Position numbers and translations under genes: made by a program. Shown one piece after another: positions 32,278-40,162 of a stretch of DNA of 64,000 nt; within the stretch, counting starts at the first letter, position 1; every line of letters begins with the position of its first letter. The stretch is from CAZAPG01 sp964486935 (GTDB lineage Bacteria > Chloroflexota > Anaerolineae > 4572-78 > J111): NCBI GenBank assembly GCA_964486935.1, contig CAZAPG010000008.1, positions 62,001 through 126,000 on the forward strand, given 5' to 3'. The notes under the pieces were generated by a model. The model saw nothing but the letters and a program-made list of their open reading frames with translations, was not told the DNA's origin and made no database searches.

Positions 32278-35040
32278 TCAGTCAGCCGCGACCACTTCCA
32301 CATCGGCCAGCCACAGAAAATCGTCGCCAATTTTGCCGGCGCCGGCGGTAATTTGAAGCCGTTCCAGGGTGTCGGCCTGATATAAGCCGATGATTAACGG
32401 GTAGCGGCCCGGCGGCATATCGGGCGGGATGCGCAGCCGAAATTGCCCCAGGCCGCGCTGTCCGGCCCGCCAAATAGATGTCGGCAGGCGGCAGGCCGGG
32501 GTGTCATCTTGCTGGCTCCACAGCGTTGCGCCATCGGTCAGGTGCGCAAAAGCGCGGTAATTCTGGCCGGGGTTGTCGAGGGCCAGCCAGTAGAGGTTCA
32601 CCCGCAGCGTGTCGCCGGGGGCCACGGCGGGCGTGGGCAGGTCGAAACCCACAAATTGGATGGCCGGGCCAAATTGGGTGTTGACCGGCTGAGTTGGTTC
32701 ATTTTGTTGGGCGAAACGTCGGGGCGTGGCCTGTTGGTCAAATTGATAGGCCAGATTTTCCAGGGTGTAGGGTTCCGTGGTTTCGGGAGACTCGTTGCCG
32801 GCGGAGCCGGCGGAATAAATTTGCAGGCGCACCTCGCCTTCGCGCGCTATCTGGCCGGTGAGATGATAGGCGCTGATTGGAGCCGTCTCCAGTCCTTGCA
32901 GGCGCACAAAAAATTGAGCCGGGGTATCGTAGCAGGAGCGAGCCTGGCCGTAGTTGTACCAGATGGGGATGACGAAATCCTCGTTGACGCTGCGGAAATC
33001 GCCGGGGAAGTGCCCCCTGGTTCGCAGCGCGCCGATGGCTTTCCAGCCTTCTCGCTTCGGATAGCCAAAGTATTCTCTGGGGGTTGGGATATCGTTGTAA
33101 ATCGACTCCCAGATTGAGCCGTCCCACTGCGCCCGCAGCCGGGCAAAGGTTGACTCGGTGGGCAGAAAGAGGGCGGCTTCGTAGGCGATAATCAGACCGG
33201 CCAGGAGTAATCCTGCAATTATGGGCAGAGGAGCGGAGGAGCAGGGGAGCAGGGGGGATTTATTTGCAATGCGCCCATGCGCCCATGCACCCATTCGTTT
33301 ATTCAACATCGACCATCCGGCCCCGGCCAGCAGGAGCGCGCCGGGGTACATAATATAGAGATGGGTGCGGGGATCATCTACCAGAAAACCGTAGCCGATA
33401 AAGCCCCCAGCGAACATGAGCCAGGCGGCGCGGGCCGGGGCGTCGGCCTGCCAAAAACTGAGGCCGACGAGCAGCAGCCAGGGCAGCAAGGCCAGGTTGA
33501 GTGGGCCAACTCGCCACAGGTCTGGCAGCCAGAGGGTGGTGAGGGAGAGAAGGAGTAGTGCGTAGTGCGTAGTGCGTAGTGCGTGTTTGTTATCTGCTAC
33601 TTTGCTACCCTGCGACCTGCGACCTGTTACCTTGCTACTTGCCACCTGCCACCTGCTACCCTGCAACAACACAAAGCTGAATATTCCCAGCGCCAGCAGC
33701 GGCAGGTAAAAATGAGAGCTGTAATCCCGGTCAAGGCGGCGCAGCAGGTCGAGATTGTTATAGAGCAGGCCGGGCTTGACTCGCGTCTCGGCGAGATATG
33801 TGGCGGTGTTTTGAAATTCGGGGTCGAAGACGAATGGAATGTAAAATGAAGCAAGGAGTCCGACAAACAGCGTTAGAGCAAGAATAATAGCGGCTATTTT
33901 TGAGTTTAGCAGGTAGGGGTGCGGGGGTGAAGAATTTTCCCTCTTGCCCTCCTGCCCCTCTGCGCCTCTGCTCAACACGAGCCAGGTAAGATAGGCCGCC
34001 GCCGGTAGCAGCAGCAAGGCGTCGAAGTGGGCCAGCAGGCCGGCGGCCAGTAGAACAACGCCGGCAATGTAAAAGCGCATCCGGCCCAACTGCCAGGCCA
34101 GATACAGGCAATAGAGCGCCAGCGGTACCAGAAAGAATATCAGGGCCTGATACTGCACCATCCGGCCAAAGGCAATGGCGTAGCCGTTGATAGCCCACAA
34201 TCCGGCGGCGATGGCTCCGGGCCACAGGCCAAACCAGCGCCGCCCGATGAAAAATAATGTGACCACGCTCAGAATACTGTTCAGCGCAAACGGAAAACGG
34301 GCCAGCGCCTCGGTGAGGCGGTTGGTCAACAGCCAGAATGAGACGGGCAACAACATTTGAGCCGGCCCTTTGCGGTGTAAAAATAAGGCGTAATCTTCGC
34401 CCTGAAACAGGCGCGTACCCAGCAGCAGCGCCTCGGCTTCGTCTTCGTGAAATTCGGCGTAACCCAGCCGGGGCAGGCGCAGCGCGGCGGCCAGCAGGAT
34501 GAGCAGGAGAAGGGTGAGGAGAAATTGGTAATTAGTAAATAGTAATGGATTGTGTTTTAGGGGATGTTGATTGGTGGATTGACGTTGCTGATAGTTTTGA
34601 TACCATACCACGCCCAGCCCAACCAGGGTGATACTATTGGTAATGACAAGCAATTTTGCCTCGCTGATGGGGCCGGGCAGGTAAGCGGCCAGCATCGCCC
34701 CAAATACAGTCAGCGCCAACGAGAGGCCAATCGCCAGCACAAGCCGCTCGGCCAGATTGAGCAGTGGGTTGAAGAAAGCCTCTACCCAAATCCAGCCGGG
34801 CAGAAACAGCAGCAACGTGAGCGCTGCGGCGTATCGAGTCGGCGGGCCGGATGTGGCTATTATCAGGCTATCGGCGGCAATCAGCAACACCAGCGGCCAC
34901 AGATAGGGCTGTTTGAAAATGGTCCATGTAACCATAATGATGTTTGCAATCAAATCAAAGGCGGAATGCGTAGCGGTACCGGCTGTTGCGTTGAAGCGGC
35001 CAGATTTGAAATACACGTTCCAGCCGTGTTTGACACTCAT
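32278..35040 (-). CDS. GT39-like membrane glycosyltransferase with C-terminal module and extra N-terminal helices
   Basis: 920 residues from ATG 35040. A hydrophobic N-terminal domain of ~150 residues precedes the GT39 part, whose acidic first loop reads AEFHEDEAEALLLG at ~residue 198. HRKGPAQMLLPVSFWLL follows in the position of the family's second loop. The C-terminal array module spans ~793-910 (LRVNLYWLALDNPGQNYRAFAHL, PTSIWRAGQ, PPGRYPLIIGLYQADTLERL). At least four loops are made of repeats: 34525-34545, the 8-bp-period tracts near 33950 and 33227-33290, and 33556-33667 (RWQVASSKVTGRRSQGSKVA). It ends 36 bases before the proposed SGNH start, with which it probably forms an operon. Confidence 0.83.
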   Translation of the reverse strand: MSVKHGWNVYFKSGRFNATAGTATHSAFDLIANIIMVTWTIFKQPYLWPLVLLIAADSLIIATSGPPTRYAAALTLLLFLPGWIWVEAFFNPLLNLAERLVLAIGLSLALTVFGAMLAAYLPGPISEAKLLVITNSITLVGLGVVWYQNYQQRQSTNQHPLKHNPLLFTNYQFLLTLLLLILLAAALRLPRLGYAEFHEDEAEALLLGTRLFQGEDYALFLHRKGPAQMLLPVSFWLLTNRLTEALARFPFALNSILSVVTLFFIGRRWFGLWPGAIAAGLWAINGYAIAFGRMVQYQALIFFLVPLALYCLYLAWQLGRMRFYIAGVVLLAAGLLAHFDALLLLPAAAYLTWLVLSRGAEGQEGKRENSSPPHPYLLNSKIAAIILALTLFVGLLASFYIPFVFDPEFQNTATYLAETRVKPGLLYNNLDLLRRLDRDYSSHFYLPLLALGIFSFVLLQGSRWQVASSKVTGRRSQGSKVADNKHALRTTHYALLLLSLTTLWLPDLWRVGPLNLALLPWLLLVGLSFWQADAPARAAWLMFAGGFIGYGFLVDDPRTHLYIMYPGALLLAGAGWSMLNKRMGAWAHGRIANKSPLLPCSSAPLPIIAGLLLAGLIIAYEAALFLPTESTFARLRAQWDGSIWESIYNDIPTPREYFGYPKREGWKAIGALRTRGHFPGDFRSVNEDFVIPIWYNYGQARSCYDTPAQFFVRLQGLETAPISAYHLTGQIAREGEVRLQIYSAGSAGNESPETTEPYTLENLAYQFDQQATPRRFAQQNEPTQPVNTQFGPAIQFVGFDLPTPAVAPGDTLRVNLYWLALDNPGQNYRAFAHLTDGATLWSQQDDTPACRLPTSIWRAGQRGLGQFRLRIPPDMPPGRYPLIIGLYQADTLERLQITAGAGKIGDDFLWLADVEVVAAD
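33227..33290. repeat. 8-bp-period tracts inside GT gene
   Basis: GAGCAGGG-like units run into GCGCCCAT twice and GCACCCAT. Translated on the minus strand as a polar loop (MGAWAHGRIANKSPLLPCSS). Confidence 0.65.
33556..33667. repeat. long composite heptamer array inside GT gene
   Basis: TAGTGCG four times (33556-33583), then a tract of CCTGCGA-, CCTGTTA-, CTTGCCA- and CCTGCCA-type units to 33667. The whole is open on the minus strand as a K/R/S-rich loop. The TAGTGCG unit is also at 27154 and CTGCAAC-type units are at 6082. Confidence 0.9.
34525..34545. repeat. short heptamer array inside GT gene
   Basis: TTGGTAA, TTAGTAA, ATAGTAA. Nearly the same units form the 3' end of the SGNH gene at 38477. 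Confidence 0.7.
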
Positions 35041-35163
35041 AAACGAAGTGCTTAATATACCGGGATTGTGCCGAATGACAAATCATCAAGAGAAATCAAA
35101 TAAGCGCGTGTCTTGCCAGCATACCACCTTCAAGAGATTATTGGCAAACAATTTGGCTTTTCA

Positions 35164-37215
35164 ATGACTCGCCATTTACACCCTTTGATGGACAAACCGG
35201 GCCAACCCCTCCGTAATCTGCTGGTTGTTCTGTTACTGGTTGCCTTTGCGCTGCGAGTCTACAATTTGGACAAGGCGCCCCCCGGCCTGTTTACTGATGA
35301 GGCCGCTCGCGGGTATGATGCCTTTTCGATTGCCCACACCGGGGCCGATATGTTTGGCGACTATCTGCCCCTGTTTGCCCGCGGCTTTGACGACTACACG
35401 CCGGCGCTCTACACTTATTTGACCGTGCCGTTTGTCTGGCTGCTGGATTTATCGCGGTTCAGCACCCGCCTGGCTTCGGTTTGGATTGGGGTGCTGACGG
35501 TGGCCGTGGCTTACCAGGCCATCCGGCGGGTATTTGGCCTCAAAGCGGGATTGGCCGGGGCGGCGCTGATTGGCGTGTCGCCCTGGTATGTGCTGCTCAG
35601 TCGCATTGGCGCCGAGTGGAATCTGCTGGCGCTGGGGCCAATGCTCACCATTGCGCTGGCCTGCCGGGGGTTGACTCGCCCGCGCTGGCTGGCGGCCGCC
35701 GGGCTGGCCGGCGGAGTCAGCCTGTATGGTTACGCGCCGGTCAAGGCCTTTTTGCCGCTGCTGCTGCTCGGATTTGTTGTTTTTTACTGGCCGGAACTGC
35801 GCCGCCAAAAGCAAGCGGCAATGGTGGCCGCGCTGTTGTTGCTTCTGCCGGCGTTGCCGGTTTATCTTTTTTCATTTACGCCACAGGGGTTGACCCGCTT
35901 TCAGGAGGTCGCTTCTATTTATAATCTGGACAGTGGGGTAGCCGTCGCGCTGTTTATAAAAAATTACCTGGCCTATTTCAGCCCCAACTTTTTATTTATT
36001 ACCGACCCCTCACAGCCCAACGTGTTTTTTATTCAACGGCTCAAACAGGTAGGGCTGCTGTACTGGTTTGAGTTACCGTTGATAGTGCTGGGGCTGGTCA
36101 ATTTGTTCAGGCGTGGCGGGCGCAACCGCTATTTCTGGCTCTACTGGCTGCTGATTGCGCCGCTGGGCATCAATTTGCATATTCACAGCCCCAAGCCAGC
36201 CCTGTGGCTAACCTCCACACCCACCCTGCATGGCTTGGCCGGGGCCGGCCTGTCGCTGTTGCTGACATTTTGGGAGCGAGGGTGGGGACAGCCTGACCGC
36301 TTCAAACTAAAACTACAACGCGGTCTGCTAACCGTAGCCGCTGTAGGATTGGCGGTGTTGGCTGCGGTTAATATCAGCGCAATGGTTGATGACTTGTTCA
36401 CCGAGTTTCCCGTTTACTCCGCGCCCGTGGCCGATTGGGGCTATGGCACAGAGCAGGGTATTAAAGACCTGGTCAATTTGCAGCCTGCCTTTGATGATGC
36501 TAACCTTGATACCTTTGGCGCAATTTCGGGGATTTACCTGGCCTTTTTCAGCCGGTACCCCCCCCGGCAGCGGCAAATTGAAGTGGCAACCCGGGGAGAA
36601 AACGCCTGGCAGCGGGTCGGCCCAATAACAATTGGCGCTATTGAAACGCGCAGCCTGGCCCCCGGCTGTCACCTGACCCTGACCCGGATAGAAAAACTGG
36701 CGCGCATCTCTGCGCCGGGCGTAACGCTGGCAACCTACCCGTTGCCCAATGGCCAGCCGGGACCGCTGGTTTTGGGGGCCATCGCCTCGCCGCAGGCGGC
36801 CTGGCAGCCGGTTGAGGCCGTTTTTGGCGAGCGGATTTTGCTGCATAGTTATGCTCTGGCCTCACCCAAAATTAAGCCGGGGCGGGCCATTTGCCTGTTG
36901 TTGAAGTGGCAATCGGCGGGGCAGTTGCCGGCTGACTATACCGTGTTTACCCACCTGCTGGGGCCAGACAAGCCGTCAACCGGCGGCCCTTTGTGGGCGC
37001 AGCATGATGGCCCGCCGGCGGATGGCCGCCGGCCTACTTCCGGCTGGCAGCCGGGCGAGCTTGTGGCGGATATGCACGTTCTGCTAATTCCCGATGACGC
37101 GCCGCCGGGGCGGTATCAGCTCGTTGTTGGCTTGTACAACGCCGCCACCGGGCAGCGTTTGCCGGCGCAAAACGGCGCAGATGCCGTTACGCTCACAAAG
37201 TTTGAAATCCGCTAA
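35164..37215 (+). CDS. GT39-like membrane glycosyltransferase with one C-terminal module
   Basis: 683 residues from ATG 35164; TTG 35113 and ATG 35188 are alternatives. D45-E46 lie in PGLFTDEAARGYDAFS, a strong match to PMT/ArnT-like first loops. TGADMFGDYLPLFARGFDDY is the following conserved loop. Helices run to ~residue 405. The soluble part ends in an array module at ~555-677 (LLKWQSAGQLPADYTVFTHL, PTSGWQPGE, PPGRYQLVVGLYNAATGQRL). No repeats were found inside it. It overlaps the start of the SGNH gene downstream by 35 bases, pairing a glycosyltransferase with a possible acyl-modifying enzyme, as on the opposite strand at 30989-35040. Confidence 0.85.
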   Translation: MTRHLHPLMDKPGQPLRNLLVVLLLVAFALRVYNLDKAPPGLFTDEAARGYDAFSIAHTGADMFGDYLPLFARGFDDYTPALYTYLTVPFVWLLDLSRFSTRLASVWIGVLTVAVAYQAIRRVFGLKAGLAGAALIGVSPWYVLLSRIGAEWNLLALGPMLTIALACRGLTRPRWLAAAGLAGGVSLYGYAPVKAFLPLLLLGFVVFYWPELRRQKQAAMVAALLLLLPALPVYLFSFTPQGLTRFQEVASIYNLDSGVAVALFIKNYLAYFSPNFLFITDPSQPNVFFIQRLKQVGLLYWFELPLIVLGLVNLFRRGGRNRYFWLYWLLIAPLGINLHIHSPKPALWLTSTPTLHGLAGAGLSLLLTFWERGWGQPDRFKLKLQRGLLTVAAVGLAVLAAVNISAMVDDLFTEFPVYSAPVADWGYGTEQGIKDLVNLQPAFDDANLDTFGAISGIYLAFFSRYPPRQRQIEVATRGENAWQRVGPITIGAIETRSLAPGCHLTLTRIEKLARISAPGVTLATYPLPNGQPGPLVLGAIASPQAAWQPVEAVFGERILLHSYALASPKIKPGRAICLLLKWQSAGQLPADYTVFTHLLGPDKPSTGGPLWAQHDGPPADGRRPTSGWQPGELVADMHVLLIPDDAPPGRYQLVVGLYNAATGQRLPAQNGADAVTLTKFEIR

Positions 37216-38494
37216 CCCGCTGAAGTACTTTTTTGGAACCGATACCTTGAGACAAAAACAACATTTTGACAGGTGGCGGCAGAGGGGGGTACAGTTATTA
37301 CTGGCTGTAGCCGGCATTGCCGTTGCGCTGCTGTCGCTTGAACTGGCCGCGCGGCTGCTGCCGCTGCCGGAAAGCCTGTTTACCAATTACGGCGATACCT
37401 ACGTTTGCTCTCCCACGTTGGGTTGGCTGGGGCGGCCCAACTACCGGGGCGTCATAACCAGAGAAGAGTATTCGCACCCCATTCAATTCAACGCCGCCGG
37501 CATGTACGATTCCGACCACTCCCGGCCCAAACCGGAGAACACCTTCCGCATTTTGTGGATGGGCGACTCCTTTGCCCAAACCCTTCAGGTTGACGAGTCG
37601 CAAACGGCCCACCAGCAGCTTGAGAATCTGCTCAACCAACGATTGGGCCGCCCGGAGCGAAAATTTGAGGTTATCAGCGCCGGCGTCATCGGCTGGAGCA
37701 CCGGGCAGGAGTTGCTCTATTACCGGCAGATGGGTCGCCGCTATCAGCCCGATTTGGCGCTGCTGCTCTTTTTTATGGGCAACGATGTGGAAGACAACCT
37801 GCCCGGCCACGCGCTCACCATCAACGGCTTTAACTGCTTTGCGCCCTACTTTCCGGTGTGTCAAAATGGCCAGCTCGACTCGCAGCCCTGGTATTATATC
37901 CCCGGCGTGGAGCCGGCCTGGGAAGAGTGTCCGGCGGCTAAAAAGTGGCTGACCGGCAGCTTGAGCTGGGTGCAGCAAAACTCGCAGTTGTTTGCCCGCC
38001 TGGAGCCGCTGCTGCTCTCGCGGGTAGAGCGCCGAACCTACGGCCAGGAGTTTGGGCTGCCCTTTGCCGCGCTCTATCTGCCCCAGGAAAGCGCCGAGGT
38101 GCGTTACGGCTGGCAGGTGGCCGAAGAGCTGCTCTCTCAATTCAACCGGGAGGCGGCGGCAGATGGCGCAGATTTTGGCGTGGCCATTATTGGGCCGGAA
38201 GAAGTAGTCTGGCTATCGCAACTAAGCGACACGCAGTTGCAATCTTTCCGCCAATCAGACCCTATTCTGGCCCAGGCCGAAATTGACCGGCCCAACCGGC
38301 GATTAAAAAATTTTTTGCAGGGGCAAAGTATTCCGGTAGTTGACCTGCAACAGCCGATGATTGATTATATTGCCGCTACCGGCGCGCAACTCTACCTGCC
38401 CATCGACCGCCACTGGACGGCGGAAGGCAATCGCCTGGCCGCCGAGTTGATTTTTGAATGGCTGGTGGAGAATGAATTGGTAAATGGTAATTAG
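37181..38494 (+). CDS. SGNH/AlgX-like hydrolase or O-acyltransferase
   Basis: 437 residues from ATG 37181; TTG 37202 or 37247 are possible. One N-terminal membrane helix (~45-65, LLLAVAGIAVALLSLEL) anchors an extracytoplasmic SGNH domain. It shows nucleophile S130 in WMGDSFAQ, block II VISAGVIGWSTGQ, block III FFMGND (N201), and D409-x-H411 in IDRHWTAEGN. All four blocks are intact, unlike the paralog at 30989 with E at the acidic position. AlgX/AlgJ and related SGNH proteins O-acetylate exported polysaccharides; acyl transfer here is inference from context. The last codons and the stop come from heptamer units (38477-38497). Confidence 0.83.
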   Translation: MPLRSQSLKSANPLKYFFGTDTLRQKQHFDRWRQRGVQLLLAVAGIAVALLSLELAARLLPLPESLFTNYGDTYVCSPTLGWLGRPNYRGVITREEYSHPIQFNAAGMYDSDHSRPKPENTFRILWMGDSFAQTLQVDESQTAHQQLENLLNQRLGRPERKFEVISAGVIGWSTGQELLYYRQMGRRYQPDLALLLFFMGNDVEDNLPGHALTINGFNCFAPYFPVCQNGQLDSQPWYYIPGVEPAWEECPAAKKWLTGSLSWVQQNSQLFARLEPLLLSRVERRTYGQEFGLPFAALYLPQESAEVRYGWQVAEELLSQFNREAAADGADFGVAIIGPEEVVWLSQLSDTQLQSFRQSDPILAQAEIDRPNRRLKNFLQGQSIPVVDLQQPMIDYIAATGAQLYLPIDRHWTAEGNRLAAELIFEWLVENELVNGN

Positions 38495-38497
38495 TAT
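38477..38497. repeat. heptamer array at the 3' end of the SGNH gene
   Basis: TTGGTAA, ATGGTAA, TTAGTAT. Read in frame they give LVNGN and the TAG stop, so the repeat sets the C-terminus of the protein. Confidence 0.7.
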
Positions 38498-38537
38498 TTT
38501 ATCAGTTGAATTCTTGTTTTTTGAGCAAGAAAATTTG

Positions 38538-38634
38538 TTACGCAGAGATTCACTGAGAAAACACGGAGACGCGCAGAGAAAAAAAATAAAATCTCTGTGT
38601 ATCTCGGTGAAATCTCGGCGCATCTCTGTGTTCC
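38538..38634. repeat. intergenic long imperfect inverted repeat
   Basis: Left arm ~38541-38578 (CGCAGAGA, CACGGAGACG) and right arm ~38591-38630 (TCTCTGTG, TCTCGGTG) are imperfect reverse complements around an A-rich centre. It fills most of the 222-base gap between the SGNH and GT2 genes. It could form a large hairpin ending transcription of the upstream gene, or be a dispersed repeat. Confidence 0.65.
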
Positions 38635-38716
38635 TGTTTGGTTGCGGCTTGTCCGCGTTAGGAAATAGGGAAGTTATTTAATCCACGGCCCTAATCACCA
38701 AATTTCGGAGCGATGA

Positions 38717-39505
38717 ATGTCCGTTATCGTTATCATGCCGGCCTACAATGCAGCCAAAACCCTTGAGGTAACTTACGCCAGTATTCCGATGGACGTGGTC
38801 GATAAAATCATTTTAACCGATGACGTGAGCAAAGATGAAACCGTAGAGATTGCCCGCAAGCTGGGCCTCAAAACCATTGTGCATGTGCAAAATCGGGGCT
38901 ATGGCGGCAATCAAAAAACCAGCTACCTGGAGGCGCTCAAAGAAGGGGCCGAGATTGTGGTGATGCTGCATCCCGACAACCAGTACGATGCCACCCGTAT
39001 TCCGGCGCTGATTGAGCCGATTCAGCGCGGCCAGTGCGATATGATGATTGGCTCTCGCTTTTTGGGGCAGGGCACGCTAGAGGGGGGGATGCCGCTGTAC
39101 AAATTTATTGGCAACCGCTTTTTAACCTGGGTAGAAAATTTGGTGCTGCGCCAAAATTTAAGCGAGTATCACTCTGGCTTTAGGGCCTACAGCCGCAAAT
39201 TTTTAACCACCATTCCTTTTGTGCTCAATTCTGATGATTTTGTATTTGATAGCGAGGTGCTGGCTCAGGCCACGGCTTTTCAATTTAAAGTGGGTGAAAT
39301 TGCCATGCCCACGCGCTATTTTGCCGAAGCCTCGTCGATTGGGTTCAGGCGCAGCGTGGTCTACGGGCTGGCCACGTTGCGGACAATGGGGCGTTTTTTG
39401 CTGTTTCGGCTGGGGGTGTCAAAAAACCCGCAATTTACAAAAACGCTCAAAGGGACTATCAGCCGCTATCACTGGGCCGAAATTGAGCAGGCGGAGAAAA
39501 AATGA
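38717..39505 (+). CDS. GT2 family glycosyltransferase, polyprenyl-phosphate sugar synthase type
   Basis: 262-residue soluble GT-A protein. GGAG lies 7 bases before ATG 38717. The N-terminus VIVIMPAYNAAKTL is the GT2 nucleotide-sugar loop, DDVSKDET follows, and MLHPDNQYDATRIP is the metal-binding DxD-type region of the DPM1/DPG-synthase-like branch. GSRFLGQGTLEGGMPLYK and the YHSGFRAYSR acceptor loop complete the fold. These enzymes transfer a sugar from a nucleotide donor to polyprenyl phosphate at the cytoplasmic face. This would provide the lipid-linked donor that the GT-C array needs, and is the most direct functional link to it. No membrane helices follow, so it is the short form. Sugar specificity is not determinable. 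Confidence 0.88.
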   Translation: MSVIVIMPAYNAAKTLEVTYASIPMDVVDKIILTDDVSKDETVEIARKLGLKTIVHVQNRGYGGNQKTSYLEALKEGAEIVVMLHPDNQYDATRIPALIEPIQRGQCDMMIGSRFLGQGTLEGGMPLYKFIGNRFLTWVENLVLRQNLSEYHSGFRAYSRKFLTTIPFVLNSDDFVFDSEVLAQATAFQFKVGEIAMPTRYFAEASSIGFRRSVVYGLATLRTMGRFLLFRLGVSKNPQFTKTLKGTISRYHWAEIEQAEKK

Positions 39506-39571
39506 GATTGGAGAATTTGGAGATGGGCGACGGGCACTTGATTTTTAGCCCCTAGCTTCAGTTAAAATAAA

Positions 39572-40069
39572 ATGACCAAACACATTGTTTACCTGGCTTT
39601 GGGGGCCAACCTGGGCCGCCGCCGAGCTAATCTGAAACAGGCATTACGCCTGCTGCCGCCACAGGTTGAAGTGATGGCTGTTTCCCGGCTTTACGAAACC
39701 GCGCCGGCCTATGTGCTCGACCAACCCGTTTTTTTTAATATTGCCCTCAAGGGGCACACAGAGCTGCAACCAAAGGCGCTGCTAACCTATTTGAAACAGC
39801 TTGAGGAGCAGATTGGCCGGGCAAAGACAATTCGTTTTGGCCCGCGCGAGATTGATATCGACATAATTTTTTACAACAGGCTGGTGTTGAATAAGCCCAA
39901 CCTGCAAATTCCCCACCCGCGCATGGCCGAGCGCGGCTTTGTGCTACGCCCCCTGGCCGATATTGCCCCAGATTTTGTGCACCCTGTACTCAAGCAAACC
40001 ATAACCGGGCTGGTCGCCAATCTGCCGCCGGAAGATGGTGTTTTAACTGTGACAGATTGGTTGCCGTGA
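39572..40069 (+). CDS. folK: 2-amino-4-hydroxy-6-hydroxymethyldihydropteridine pyrophosphokinase
   Basis: 165 residues, the usual HPPK length. YLALGANLGRR is the N-terminal pterin-binding motif, RLYETAPAYVLDQPVFFNIAL the central segment, and RFGPREIDIDIIFY the ATP/Mg-binding signature (normally R.GPR.LDLDIL), followed by HPRMAERGFVLRPL. It attaches pyrophosphate from ATP to the pterin alcohol, the step before dihydropteroate synthase. folP lies 1.2 kb further on the opposite strand, separated by a transferred-looking gene, so the usual folate cluster is broken up. Confidence 0.95.
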   Translation: MTKHIVYLALGANLGRRRANLKQALRLLPPQVEVMAVSRLYETAPAYVLDQPVFFNIALKGHTELQPKALLTYLKQLEEQIGRAKTIRFGPREIDIDIIFYNRLVLNKPNLQIPHPRMAERGFVLRPLADIAPDFVHPVLKQTITGLVANLPPEDGVLTVTDWLP

Positions 40070-40162
40070 GATTGAACTTTTACTGAGTTGTTCAAAGATG
40101 TTTTAGCACGCCTGAGTCAAATCCGGGCCTGGTTGTTAAGAATAGTTAGCGACGTTTTTATT

